NCBI RefSeq assembly: GCF_000175575.2
Contig: NZ_CP005986.1
Span: 2,056,615-2,120,614, forward strand
Length of the DNA: 64,000 nt
Direction of reading: 5' to 3'
Source: Acidithiobacillus caldus ATCC 51756
GTDB lineage: Bacteria > Pseudomonadota > Gammaproteobacteria > Acidithiobacillales > Acidithiobacillaceae
Numbering within the stretch: position 1 is the stretch's first letter; each line of letters begins with the position of its first letter. The translations under genes were made by a program, and so were the position numbers. The notes beneath the pieces are model-generated. The model was not told where the DNA came from and made no database searches. It saw only the letters and a list, made by a program, of their open reading frames with translations. Of this stretch, positions 8,825 through 17,614 are shown piece after piece.

Positions 8825-9910
8825 TCAGTGCCCCGCGTACATCGCCTTTTTGGTGTAGCGACCGCGGAAGACCCAGATCTGATACCAGTTGTACATGATC
8901 ATGACGGGCACGAAACCGGTCATGAAGAGCGTGAAGACCGCCAGCGAGTCTGCGGGATTGGCCGCTGCCTGAATGGTCCAGGTATTGGGCACGATGTAGG
9001 GGAACATGGTCGCCCACATCGCGAACCACATCAGTGCCACTACACCCTCACCCCAGAGCAAGGCCACGAAATCCCGCTGATTGGCATGCGCCATCATGGA
9101 CTTGTAGGCAAAGCCGAGGATCACCACAAACCAGATCAGCCAGACCCACCAGTCCGGGCCGGTCCATTTGGCTGCCGCCCAGGGGAAGATGGCATAGGAC
9201 CAGATCAGGGTCACGACGATGCCCGCCAAAGCCAGCAGGGAAAAGGCGTTGGTCCACTTCTTGGCGCGCTCGTGGATGACATCCCCGGGAACGAAGCGAG
9301 CGCAGAGGTAGAGCCCGCCCGCAAGGCTTGCGGCAATGACCGCACCGAAGCCCGTCCAGATGCTGAAGGGCGTCAAGAAGGTCAGCGCTGCACCCGAATA
9401 GTGCGGGACCAGGTCAAAGGCCAAGGCATGGGCACCCGCAACGTTTTCCGCAGCGATACCATGCTTCATGGGGAAACCTTGCAAGACCGCCCCCAAGGCC
9501 ACACCGGCACCAAAGGGAGCCAGCAGACTACCTAGGGCAAACATCCAACCCCAGAAACGCTTGGAGCCGATGGCGTGGACATGAAACTCGAAGGCGACGG
9601 CGCGGGAAATGACGCCCCAGAGTGCAAACATCAAGGGGATCATGAGGTAGTTGAAGGCCGATCCATACACCAGAGGAAAGGCACCGAAAAGGACCCCGCC
9701 GGCTACCACGAGCCAGGTCTCGTTACCGTCCCAAAAGCCGGCCATGGAGGCCATGATGGCGCCCCGCTCTTCCTCATCTTTGGAGAAGAGCGCGAAAATC
9801 CCGGCGCCCAGATCGGCTCCATCGAGACCGATGTACAGCAGGAACATGAGGCACAAAATAAGCCACCACCAGGTGGACAAAGAACTCGAAATTCTGGCGA
9901 TATCAAACAT
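8825..9910 (-). CDS. cydB: Cytochrome bd-type quinol oxidase subunit II
   Basis: A 361-residue membrane protein with about nine hydrophobic segments, the structural subunit of the bd/CIO quinol oxidase. The first helix region reads WWWLILCLMFLLYIGLDGADLGAG, the family hallmark with GFDLG-like GADLG, followed by FWDGNETWLV, the strongly conserved CydB loop. The start at 9910 has AGGAG 8 bases upstream; the upstream in-frame extension is untranslatable leader. It follows cydA by 64 bases. The pair provides a proton-translocating but non-pumping O2 reductase that draws on the quinol pool. Confidence 0.95.
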   Translation of the reverse strand: MFDIARISSSLSTWWWLILCLMFLLYIGLDGADLGAGIFALFSKDEEERGAIMASMAGFWDGNETWLVVAGGVLFGAFPLVYGSAFNYLMIPLMFALWGVISRAVAFEFHVHAIGSKRFWGWMFALGSLLAPFGAGVALGAVLQGFPMKHGIAAENVAGAHALAFDLVPHYSGAALTFLTPFSIWTGFGAVIAASLAGGLYLCARFVPGDVIHERAKKWTNAFSLLALAGIVVTLIWSYAIFPWAAAKWTGPDWWVWLIWFVVILGFAYKSMMAHANQRDFVALLWGEGVVALMWFAMWATMFPYIVPNTWTIQAAANPADSLAVFTLFMTGFVPVMIMYNWYQIWVFRGRYTKKAMYAGH

Positions 9911-9974
9911 GCGTTTTTCTCCTGTCAGAGGGGGCGGCCTGCGCCGCCCCAATCTGGCACCGTTGCGTTACTGC

Positions 9975-11441
9975 TTAGAGGCTCTTATCCATCGTGGGCT
10001 TGGCAAACGTGGGCTTGGCAAAGCCGCCTCCCGCCCGACCGGTATCGGCCTCTCCCGCATCCGGATGGTGGAACAGGGTATCCGAGGGAGCGATATCGTC
10101 CACACCCTTGGCAATGACGCGGCTGAAGAAGTACCAGGCGCCACTCCACACGACGAGCTCAAAGACGATATAGCCCGCGAACCAGAAGATCTCCTGCCCC
10201 ACGGACATGTGGCTCACGCCCTGATAGGTGCGCATGAGGTTGTAGACGACCCAGGGCTGCCGACCGATTTCACGCGTCCACCAACCGCACCAGATGGCAA
10301 GATAGGGCAGGAAGCCAGAGAACACTACGGAACGCAAGAACCAGGGATGCTTGCGCAGGGCCTGGGCGTTGAACTGCCCACGCAGGCGCAGCCAGTTGCC
10401 CCACAGGGCCACGAAGAACAGGAAGAAGCCAATGGCCACCATGGCCCGGAAGGCATAGAAGGGTACCCAGACATCGGGGCGATCCTTGGCCGGGAAGCTG
10501 TCCATGCCCGTCACCTTGCCGTTCCAGGTGTGGGTCTCCAGCAGGCTCAGGACGTGGGGAATGGTGATGGCGAAGCTGTTGCCATCGTTCTTGGCGTTGG
10601 GGAAAGCGATGAGGTGCCAGCCCGTATTGACCTTACCGTTGGGCAGGTAGGTATGGTAGTGCCCCTCCATGGCCGCCAAAGAGGTCGGCTGCGTCATGGC
10701 CACATCGCGCCCTAGGGTGTCACCGATGAAGATCTGGATGGGGGCGACAATGAGCAGCGCCAGGAGCGTGGGCTTCAGCAACTTGGTGAAGAGGTCGGCG
10801 TTGCGGTTTTTCAGGATGAACCAGGAAGAGACCGCGGCGAAGACGAACAGCGCCAGTTCCACCGTTGCCACCCACATGTGCGGAAAGCCCCAGGTGAAGT
10901 TCTCGTTGAGAATGGCGTTCCACCAGTTGGTCACCTGAAACAGGCCATTCTTCAGGACGACACCGTTGGGACTCTGCATCCAGGAGTTGGCCACCAGGAT
11001 CCACATGGCCGACAGGGTCGAGGACAGGCCCACGTTGAAGGTCGCAAAGGCGTGCATGCCCTTGCTCACCTTGCCCCAGCCGAAGACCATGAGGCCGATG
11101 AAGCCCGCTTCGTACATGAAGGCGGTGATGGTCTCAAAGCCCAAGATGTTGCCGAAGAAGGGCCCCACGGCTTGGGAGAAGGGACCGTAGAGGATGCCGA
11201 AGGCCATCTCCATGGTCACACCGGTGGCCACACCGGCGCCGAAGTTGATGATGAAGATCTTTTCGAAAAAGCGGTTGAGCTTGTACCAGCGCTCGTCACC
11301 GGTCTTGAGCCAGGCTATCTCCAAAGCGAAGAGCAGCCAGGACATACCGATGGTCATCGGCGTCCAGAGGATATGCATGGACGTGATCCAAGCAAAGTCC
11401 AGACGACTGAGGAGCACTGGCATGGTGTTTTCCAGTAACAT
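9975..11441 (-). CDS. cydA: Cytochrome bd-type (cyanide-insensitive type) quinol oxidase subunit I
   Basis: The haem-bearing subunit, 488 residues. The N-terminal LDFAWITSMHILWTPMTIGMSW carries the proximal His for a b haem; QPTSLAAMEGHYHT corresponds to the family quinol-site segment, and FYAFRAMVAIG and WWTREIGRQPWVVY are further CydA signatures. The periplasmic Q-loop is short, pointing to the CIO-type group. The C-terminus is odd, with a repeated FAKPTFAKPT before the end. The ATG at 11441 has AAGGAG at good spacing. The oxidase would accept electrons from sulfur oxidation entering the quinone pool. Confidence 0.95.
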   Translation of the reverse strand: MLLENTMPVLLSRLDFAWITSMHILWTPMTIGMSWLLFALEIAWLKTGDERWYKLNRFFEKIFIINFGAGVATGVTMEMAFGILYGPFSQAVGPFFGNILGFETITAFMYEAGFIGLMVFGWGKVSKGMHAFATFNVGLSSTLSAMWILVANSWMQSPNGVVLKNGLFQVTNWWNAILNENFTWGFPHMWVATVELALFVFAAVSSWFILKNRNADLFTKLLKPTLLALLIVAPIQIFIGDTLGRDVAMTQPTSLAAMEGHYHTYLPNGKVNTGWHLIAFPNAKNDGNSFAITIPHVLSLLETHTWNGKVTGMDSFPAKDRPDVWVPFYAFRAMVAIGFFLFFVALWGNWLRLRGQFNAQALRKHPWFLRSVVFSGFLPYLAIWCGWWTREIGRQPWVVYNLMRTYQGVSHMSVGQEIFWFAGYIVFELVVWSGAWYFFSRVIAKGVDDIAPSDTLFHHPDAGEADTGRAGGGFAKPTFAKPTMDKSL

Positions 11442-11755
11442 GAGTCACTCCTTGTTTGTCGTTTGCGGAATTACAGTACACATCAAGGTGCACAAGACTA
11501 TAAGCAACTACTGTTCCACTGCGGAATCGCCCCTAAGCTGCTGATTCTTCCCTGCTCACCGATGAAGACGGGCAGAAATTCGGGTAAATGCACCACCCAT
11601 GCGGGGAAATAACCCAATATCAGAATATCCTGTAATCTTTTTATCGATCGACAACTGGGTGCTCAGGCGTAGCTGGGCAGACGATGATGGGTCCCGGTAT
11701 CCGGCGGCGCCGGTGGGCGTGGGAAAAGTCCAGGGATCGTGCAGACCAGGGACCA
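11442..11755. other. Intergenic region between cydA and tRNA-Glu
   Basis: About 310 bases between the divergently read cydA and the tRNA gene. It should contain the cydA promoter on the minus strand, but I could not find a good -35/-10 pair. A small inverted pair GAATC...GATTC lies around 11525-11546, and an AT-rich patch at about 11610-11650. No reading frame there looks like a gene. Confidence 0.5.
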
Positions 11756-11784
11756 TTGCAGACCACGCCTTTTATTTGTATAGT
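11756..11784 (+). promoter_or_regulatory. Sigma-70-type promoter of tRNA-Glu
   Basis: TTGCAG (11756-11761) and TATAGT (11779-11784) are separated by exactly 17 bases and lie 17 bases upstream of the mature tRNA 5' end, as expected for a tRNA promoter. The sequence then runs through a GC-rich discriminator, typical of stable RNA genes. Confidence 0.7.
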
Positions 11785-11800
11785 CGTGCGCTCGTGTCCG

Positions 11801-11876
11801 GTCCCCATCGTCTAGCGGCCTAGGACACCGCCCTTTCACGGCGGTAACGGGGGTTCGAACCCCCCTGGGGACGCCA
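11801..11876 (+). tRNA. tRNA-Glu(UUC), attachment site of the genomic island
   Basis: A 76-nucleotide cloverleaf with acceptor GTCCCCA/TGGGGAC, D-loop, anticodon stem CCGCC/GGCGG, anticodon TTC at 11835-11837, T-arm GGGGGTTCGAACCCCC and encoded CCA. It closely matches bacterial tRNA-Glu. Its 3' 47 bases are repeated at 29687-29733 with three mismatches, so the gene is the integration target of the island that follows; the intact copy is on the left, as usual. Confidence 0.97.
11830..11876 (+). repeat. Left attachment repeat (tRNA-Glu 3' half)
   Basis: The 47 bases from the anticodon stem to CCA match 29687-29733 except at three positions: C/T in the anticodon, G/A in the T-arm and A/G in the acceptor stem. 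It is the left direct repeat bounding the island. Confidence 0.8.
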
Positions 11877-11884
11877 AAAAAATC

Positions 11885-11923
11885 AAGGCTCTAGCTGAAT
11901 TTCTAGGGCTTCTTTGTTTATTC
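11885..11923 (+). terminator. Probable terminator of tRNA-Glu
   Basis: AAGGCTCTAG and CTAGGGCTT can pair with one bulge around an 8-base loop, followed by CTTTGTTT. The stem is of moderate strength, so this is a weak to moderate Rho-independent terminator. Confidence 0.4.
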
Positions 11924-11986
11924 TTGAAGTTCCGCGACACTGGCGCGACACTGCGCGGGGAGTAGGCCGCTTTTTGGAGTTCGCGC

Positions 11987-12331
11987 ATGGTAACGATTTC
12001 CCCTCGCTACGATGACTAGGGCGTCCGCATTGGCTGGCAGGTCCGTATCCGCAAACGCGGCTATCCTCAACAGGTCAGGACGTTTCGCACCAAAGCCGAG
12101 GCCGAGGCCTGGGCGCGTGTCGTTGAAGCTGAGATGGTGCGCGGGTCGTGGCGAGATCGCAGCGAAGCCGAAGCTACCACGCTCGGGGACCTGATAGAGC
12201 GGTATTTGCGAGAAATCACGACCAGCAAGAAAGGGGCTGCACAAGAGTCATCCCATTGCCGCACCATTCTCCAGCACCCGATTTGCCAACGTAGCATTGC
12301 TACGCTTTACTCTAAGGAAGATCTGATCTAG
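11987..12331 (+). pseudogene. Tyrosine-recombinase (phage/island integrase) N-terminal remnant
   Basis: The frame reads VTISPRYDD, then an amber TAG at 12017-12019, then GVRIGWQVRIRKRGYPQQ, RTFRTKAEAEAWARVVEAEM, RSEAEATTLGDLIERYLREI. This is the arm-binding and SAM-like N-terminus of island integrases, in which the stop position normally holds a residue before GVRIGW, so CAG to TAG is the simplest explanation. The frame stops at 12329-12331, and no catalytic domain with the R..H.R..Y tetrad follows: an IS5-type element lies next. It is 110 bases from the tRNA-Glu 3' end and is a dead integrase. Confidence 0.75.
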
Positions 12332-12445
12332 CCGAAGAAGGCATTGCCGTTGATCCAGAATCTCAAAAAAAACGCCATGAGGCCCATTGCTGATCGAAAT
12401 ACCACTATTTTCTGGGAGATTCCCAGAATCTGGACGCACCACTCC

Positions 12446-13411
12446 CTATGCAGCCAGCAGGTATCTCCTCAGCATGTACAAATTGGCCAAGGCAAAGAGC
12501 GTGGTCAGTTGAGCACCGTTCTTGGCCAGACCCCGATATCTGGTTCGCTGATAACCGAATTGGCACTTCAGTACCCGGAAGGCGTGTTCTCCCCGGGCAC
12601 GGATCCGGGCAATGGCGCGGTTGTAGCGTTTGAGTGCCGCCAATCCGGTTTTCTGCCCAGGATAGCGTCGCCGCGCTACCGCGTTCCGTATGCCTCGGGC
12701 CGCCAGCGTGTCATGCGCCTGGGGATAGTCGTAGCCCCGGTCAGCGAGGACCACCGACTCCTCTCCGGTAAGGAGCCCATCCAGCATCCGATGATCCGGT
12801 ACCTTGGCCGCGGTGAAGTCCACGGCCTGCACGATGCCCTGGAGATCCGTTGCCACATGCGCCTTCATCCCGAAATACCATTGATTTCCTTTCTTGGTGG
12901 AGCTCATCTCCGGATCCCGCTTGCGGTCTCGGTTCTTGGTGGAGCTCGGGGCGTGAATCAAGGTGGCATCCACGGTCTTACCTTCCTGCAGCAAGAGCCC
13001 TTTCTCCCGCAACACCGCCTGCACCTCGGCAAAGATGGCCTGAGCAAGCGCATGGCGCTCCAGTAAGCGGCGGAACTTCAGGATCGTGGTCTCATCGGGA
13101 ACGAAGTCCCGGCCCAGGTCGATACCGACGAATCGCCGGAGCAGAGGGACCTCGTACAGGGCCTCTTCCATCCCTGGATCGGAGTAGCCGAACCATTGCT
13201 GGAGAAAGTGGATCCGCAGCATCCGCTCCAAGGGCATAGGCTTGCGGCCACTGCCACCCTTGGGATAGTGCGGCTCGATCAAGGCCACAAGCCTGGCCCA
13301 GGGAACCACGGCATCCATCTCGGCCAGAAAGCGTTCTCGCTTGGTCTGCTTGCGGCGTCGCGACAGGCTGGGCCCTTCGGCAAAGGTCATCTGTCCGGTC
13401 ATGGATGACAT
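12446..13411 (-). CDS. IS5-family transposase (copy 1, intact)
   Basis: A 321-residue DDE transposase. It has the N-terminal DUF772-type region (LVALIEPHYPKGGSGRKPMP, RIHFLQQWFGYSDPGMEEAL) and the IS4/IS5 catalytic core: Asp in KTVDATLIHAPSSTK, Asp in VVLADRGYDYP, and Glu in RARGEHAFRVLKCQFGY with the YREK-like spacing. A near-identical copy lies at 28321-29286 in the same orientation. The element probably spans about 12.4-13.44 kb; I could not define its terminal inverted repeats. It follows the integrase remnant and may have truncated it. Confidence 0.92.
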   Translation of the reverse strand: MSSMTGQMTFAEGPSLSRRRKQTKRERFLAEMDAVVPWARLVALIEPHYPKGGSGRKPMPLERMLRIHFLQQWFGYSDPGMEEALYEVPLLRRFVGIDLGRDFVPDETTILKFRRLLERHALAQAIFAEVQAVLREKGLLLQEGKTVDATLIHAPSSTKNRDRKRDPEMSSTKKGNQWYFGMKAHVATDLQGIVQAVDFTAAKVPDHRMLDGLLTGEESVVLADRGYDYPQAHDTLAARGIRNAVARRRYPGQKTGLAALKRYNRAIARIRARGEHAFRVLKCQFGYQRTRYRGLAKNGAQLTTLFALANLYMLRRYLLAA

Positions 13412-13454
13412 CTCCTAGCTACTCGGTCAACCCATTGTATCAGAGGGTCCCTAG

Positions 13455-14714
13455 GAGGTCGCTGAAAAAATATTGAAAAATCTCTTTTGATTGGGATATT
13501 CGGTCACAAAACCCCGGGAAACAGGCGCGGGCGCAGCTGTTTTGTTGTTTTTCTGAGCTTTTGGTAGCCCTTGGACGGATTCCGGACGCACGAATCCCAT
13601 CAAGCCACTGCCAGTCGCGCCATCCGCACGAGGTTGTACGCGGTGGCCGCCAAGGAGAAGTGCAGACCGACCCGTTCCAAACCACGGAATCGGGTTTTCC
13701 GCATCCCTCCCACAGTCTTCATCCAGCCGAAGATGGATTCTATCCGCCGCCGGACGTGGATGCTCATGGCATAGCCCCGGTGGCGAGTAGTCCGGGCATC
13801 GATGGCCGAGCCTTTCCGCTTGCGGGCTACATGAGGGGTCACATTCCGGTCCCGGAGATCCTGAACAAAGCCGTGACGGTCATAGCCCTTGTCGGCACCG
13901 AGGGTGATGCGCTGGTTCCCGCCCAGATCATCCACCAATTGGGTAGCGGCATCCACTTCTGCCGTGCCATCGGCGGTGGTCACCTGTTCCCCGGCAATCA
14001 ATCCATGCCGATTATCCATTAGCACATGACCCAGGTAGGCCAGACGGGACGCCTCTCCGGGAGCCTTCTTGTACAGCCGGGCATCGGGGTCCGTCACCGA
14101 TGCGTGGGTCTCATTGCTGCGCTCCTGGCCCCGGAAGTCGGAGCCATCACCGCTACGATCTTCGGGATCCTTGGGCTGAAAGGATTTCTGCGAGGCCCAG
14201 GCCTCCAACAGCGTACCATCGACGGAGAAATGCTCTTCGGAGAGCAGATTCTGGCCGCGAGCCTGTTCCAGTACGGATCGGAAGAATTCCCGTACCGTCC
14301 CGTGATCCAGCAACCGATCGCGATTCTTAGTAAAGACCGTGGGCACCCAGACCTCGTCGTCCATTCCCAAACCGACAAACCAGCGGAACAGCAGGTTGTA
14401 GTTGAGTTGCTCCATCAGCTGCCGTTCCGAGCGGATGCTGTAGAAGACCTGCAGGAGCAGTGCGCGCAGGAGAAACTCCGGGGGAATGGAGGGGCGACCG
14501 TAGCTCGAGTACATCGTGCTGAAGTGGCTATCCATCTCCGCTAGGGACCGCTCCACGATAGCCCGGATCGCTCTCAGCGGATGGTCCTGGGGCACCCGTT
14601 GCTCCGGGGAAACGTAGCTGAATAACCCTTGAGTCTCTACCTTGGCTCCACGCATCTTTCCACCCCCCGCTGCACCATTTTGCCCAGTATACCACCGACT
14701 TTTTCAGCAGCTTC
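13455..14714 (-). mobile_element. IS5-type insertion sequence with CTAG target duplication
   Basis: A 1260-bp element bounded by imperfect inverted repeats: GAGGTCGCTGAAAAA at the left end and, reading inward from the right end, GAAGCTGCTGAAAAA. A 4-bp CTAG flanks both ends (13451-13454 and 14715-14718), the target-site duplication expected of IS5-family (IS427-like) elements. Its transposase gene fills most of the element and is intact, so this may be a recent, active insertion. Confidence 0.85.
13600..14655 (-). CDS. IS5-type DDE transposase
   Basis: A 351-residue transposase with N-terminal DUF772-like region (PQDHPLRAIRAIVERSL, PPEFLLRALLLQVFYSIRSER) and DDE core: Asp in HFSVDGTLLEAWAS, Asp in ITLGADKGYDRHGF, Glu in VRRRIESIFGWMKTVGGM. 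The middle is longer than in the 12.4-kb element, and the two are only distantly related. The gene has no frameshift and sits inside defined inverted repeats. Confidence 0.92.
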   Translation of the reverse strand: MRGAKVETQGLFSYVSPEQRVPQDHPLRAIRAIVERSLAEMDSHFSTMYSSYGRPSIPPEFLLRALLLQVFYSIRSERQLMEQLNYNLLFRWFVGLGMDDEVWVPTVFTKNRDRLLDHGTVREFFRSVLEQARGQNLLSEEHFSVDGTLLEAWASQKSFQPKDPEDRSGDGSDFRGQERSNETHASVTDPDARLYKKAPGEASRLAYLGHVLMDNRHGLIAGEQVTTADGTAEVDAATQLVDDLGGNQRITLGADKGYDRHGFVQDLRDRNVTPHVARKRKGSAIDARTTRHRGYAMSIHVRRRIESIFGWMKTVGGMRKTRFRGLERVGLHFSLAATAYNLVRMARLAVA

Positions 14715-14718
14715 CTAG

Positions 14719-15082
14719 GCATTACACGCACTGTAAAAGAAAATGACCGTAAGTCGGTCCGGAGGGCCGGCTAGCTGTTTGGATGATTATCGAGATGGTG
14801 ATCGTACAGGCTAGGCTGGTCGTCTGCCGACTAGGCATACGCCACCTTAGGCCCGTACGATCAAAGAAATGCGATGTGCTCTAGATAAAGATGAGGCCTG
14901 GATGCGATTCAAGCGGCTGTCGGGTTAGTCCTCCAGGCCCATGCGATACGCGTCATGCACCAACCTATGCAGCATGCCAGAAATAAATGAAACGAATTTC
15001 ATGAATCCATATTCGTCATTGGCCTGTAGTATTGCAAGTGTCTATGCTCCATCCAGTCCTTCGTTAAGGGAGTGCTGCATCC
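14719..15082. other. Structured intergenic region upstream of the TDT exporter
   Basis: About 360 bases without a gene. Two long-range inverted repeats follow each other: GATCGTAC (14810-14817) with GTACGATC (14855-14862), enclosing an inner GTCG/CGAC hairpin, and GGCCTGGA (14895-14902) with TCCAGGCC (14932-14939). The stretch could be a structured RNA, a protein-binding region or the end of a lost mobile element. No T-tract follows either stem, so terminators are unlikely. I see no clear promoter. Confidence 0.55.
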
Positions 15083-16243
15083 ATGCGATTGCTGTCCGCC
15101 GCCCCCGGTCGGGATCCTCGGGAAATCGTTCGTCACTTCACCCCCAATTGGTTTGCCGCCAACATGGGCACAGGTATCCTTGCGTTGATGCTGGCGGCCT
15201 TTCCCTATGGCCACTGGGGCCAGCTGGAGATCGCCCGCGGGCTCTGGATCGTCAACGTCTTTTTCTTCGCCCTGTTCGCTGCTCTGTTCGCGGGGCGGGC
15301 GCTGTTTTACCCCCGCAGTTTTGCCAAGCTTTTCGACCATCCGGTGCAGTCGCTCTTCATCGGCGCCATTCCCATGGGATTTGCAACCATCATCAACGGC
15401 TTGCTGGATTTTTGGCCGGCCACACCGCAGACCCTCGCCATTGCCCAGGGCCTGTGGTGGGTCGATGTCCTGCTGGCCTTGATCTCCGCCTTGCTCATTC
15501 CCTTTTTCATGTTTACGGCCCACGAGCACAGTATCGAGCGGATGACCGCCGCGTGGCTGCTTCCCATCGTTCCGCCGGAGGTGAGTGCGGCCAGCGGCGG
15601 CCTTTTGGCCCAGCACCTGTCTCCCGCCCTTGCGCGACCCGTGGTCTATGTGAGTTACGTGCTGTGGAGCATCTCCGTGCTCCTGGCCCTGGCGGTGCTG
15701 GCCATCCTCCTGCTTCGCCTGACCCTGCACAAGCTTCCCCACCGCGACATGGCCGTGTCCACCTGGCTACCCCTGGGTCCCCTGGGGACTGGCGCCTTCG
15801 CCATGCTTACCCTGGGCAAGGCCGATGTCCTGGCTTTTGCAGGGACTCCGCTGGCCTCCATGGCGAACTTCGGCCAGCTGGCGGGTATTCTGGTCGCCCT
15901 CGTGCTCTGGGGCTTTGGCCTGTGGTGGATGGTCATGGCCGTCGCCTTCACCCTGCGTTATCTGCGCGAGGGTCTGCCCTTCAACATGGGCTGGTGGGGC
16001 TTCACCTTTCCCTTGGGGGTGTTCGACGCTGCCACCTACGGCCTGGGCGAGGTGACGGATTTTGGCCCGCTGACCGTGCTCGGTGCCGTTTTCACGGTGC
16101 TGCTGGCGGGGTTCTGGATCGTCGTCACGCAGCGTAGCTTTGTGGGGATGTGGACCGGCGCGCTGTTCCGAGCCCCCGCCTCTCCGAGGAGACGGGAATG
16201 GTCCGTGACTGCTCCGAAGATGTCCACGGCACTACCATGGTGA
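15083..16243 (+). CDS. TDT-family transporter (TehA/Mae1/Ssu1/SLAC1-like anion or sulfite exporter)
   Basis: A 386-residue inner-membrane protein with about ten hydrophobic helices, the TDT/SLAC1 fold. Recognisable are HFTPNWFAANMGTGILALML (helix 1 with the conserved FTP.WF...MGTG), GAIPMGFATIINGL, and FNMGWWGFTFPLGVF near the end. Family members export tellurite, malate or sulfite; fungal Ssu1 exports sulfite. In a sulfur oxidiser a sulfite exporter would be reasonable, but that is inference. The OprD-like porin gene follows 78 bases later, and the two probably form an operon giving an inner- and outer-membrane route. The C-terminal 30 residues are basic and unrelated to the fold. Confidence 0.85.
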   Translation: MRLLSAAPGRDPREIVRHFTPNWFAANMGTGILALMLAAFPYGHWGQLEIARGLWIVNVFFFALFAALFAGRALFYPRSFAKLFDHPVQSLFIGAIPMGFATIINGLLDFWPATPQTLAIAQGLWWVDVLLALISALLIPFFMFTAHEHSIERMTAAWLLPIVPPEVSAASGGLLAQHLSPALARPVVYVSYVLWSISVLLALAVLAILLLRLTLHKLPHRDMAVSTWLPLGPLGTGAFAMLTLGKADVLAFAGTPLASMANFGQLAGILVALVLWGFGLWWMVMAVAFTLRYLREGLPFNMGWWGFTFPLGVFDAATYGLGEVTDFGPLTVLGAVFTVLLAGFWIVVTQRSFVGMWTGALFRAPASPRRREWSVTAPKMSTALPW

Positions 16244-16321
16244 AGACGATGTTATAACTTCCCAGCCTTACGCTGGTGAGCTTAAACAATACTTCTACAA
16301 CAGACGTTCGAGGAGGTCGTA

Positions 16322-17614
16322 ATGAAGCATCTATACGGGTTAACGATGGCGACGTTGATGTTGGCGGCGCCCTTGGTCTACGGAGGAACTCCCACTTCAG
16401 AGGCGGCTCGGGCCAATAGTATTCAGCAGTTTTTGCTGAATTCTACAGTAACCGGGGATATTCGGAACTACTATTTCAATCAAATATTTTCTGGTTCTTC
16501 GGTTCCCAACCGCTGGGCCTACTCGCTTGGCGGCATGCTCAAAGTTCAGACGGCATCCCTTTATGGCTTCAACGCGGGGGTAGCGTTTTATACCGCCAAT
16601 GGCCTGGGCGCAAACGATCTCAACGGCTTGCATCTCGATGCATTGCTTATGGGCAATCGTAACAGTTTGAATGTACTCGGACAGGCTTATTTGCAGTATC
16701 GCAACCCGTGGTTGCGGGTAAAGGCTGGGGATATGCTCCTGCGTACCCCTTGGATGGGAACGGCAGACGCCTTTATGATTCCCAACACCTACCAGGCGGC
16801 TCTCGTACAGATCACACCGATTCGCGATCTACGGTTCACTGCTCTGCGAGAGTTCCGCTACAAGAACCGCATACAGGAAAACTATTATCGGCAGACCCTG
16901 TTGAATGAGAATCCACTCTATCCCCGTATGCCAGACCATCTCAACGGAACCCTGGCCTTTGGACTGTCTGGTCATTGGCATGGGCTGCACTCCAGTGCTT
17001 GGTTCTATCATTTCTATGATCTTGCCAACCTGTTTTATGGAACAGTGCACTATGGGGCTCCCACCCTTTCCTGGGATGTGAAACCCTTTGCCGATTTTCA
17101 GTACGCTCGGGAGTGGGCGGACGGTGCTCAATACGCGGGACCAGTGGATGCCACGATCTTTGGCGGGATGCTGGGACTACATAGTCCAATTGGCACCATC
17201 TTTGCGGCTTACAATGCGATCCCTGCCCGCTCGCCGTTCTCTGCCGGCGGTGCAGAGTTGTACAACGGTGGATTCGTCTCTCCATTTACCCAGCAGTACA
17301 GCGCTGATCCCCTGTATACCAGTATTATGGATTACGGTCTGGTGTCGGCATCCCAACCGGGGCATGCCTGGAAATTTGGCTTCTTGATCCATCCACTGCC
17401 GCAACTGCGTGTCAAGTACAGTTACAGCATGTATATCACTGCCCCTTATGCGCCCAATGTCGATGCCAACTACCTCGACGTGACCTACAGTCCGGGAGGA
17501 TTCTGGAAGGGACTTTCCCTACGTAATCGTCTGGCGGTGGATCATAGTAATCCCTATGCAGACTATCACGGTACCTTCATCGACGATCGTTTGATGCTGC
17601 AATATGCTTTCTGA
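16322..17614 (+). CDS. OprD-like outer-membrane porin
   Basis: A 430-residue protein with a cleavable signal (KHLYGLTMATLMLAAPLVYG) and a mature sequence of alternating aromatic/hydrophobic strands ending in Phe, the outer-membrane beta-barrel signature. The early TSEAARANSIQQFLLNSTVTGDIRNYYFN, with the residues PNRWAYSLGGMLKVQTASLYGF further on, match the OprD family pattern, which takes up acidic or amino acid-like solutes. RBS GAGGAGG lies 5 bases before the ATG. A short CCAGC/GCTGG hairpin lies between it and the TDT gene. The GC content and codon use look lower than in the neighbouring core genes. Confidence 0.8.
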   Translation: MKHLYGLTMATLMLAAPLVYGGTPTSEAARANSIQQFLLNSTVTGDIRNYYFNQIFSGSSVPNRWAYSLGGMLKVQTASLYGFNAGVAFYTANGLGANDLNGLHLDALLMGNRNSLNVLGQAYLQYRNPWLRVKAGDMLLRTPWMGTADAFMIPNTYQAALVQITPIRDLRFTALREFRYKNRIQENYYRQTLLNENPLYPRMPDHLNGTLAFGLSGHWHGLHSSAWFYHFYDLANLFYGTVHYGAPTLSWDVKPFADFQYAREWADGAQYAGPVDATIFGGMLGLHSPIGTIFAAYNAIPARSPFSAGGAELYNGGFVSPFTQQYSADPLYTSIMDYGLVSASQPGHAWKFGFLIHPLPQLRVKYSYSMYITAPYAPNVDANYLDVTYSPGGFWKGLSLRNRLAVDHSNPYADYHGTFIDDRLMLQYAF

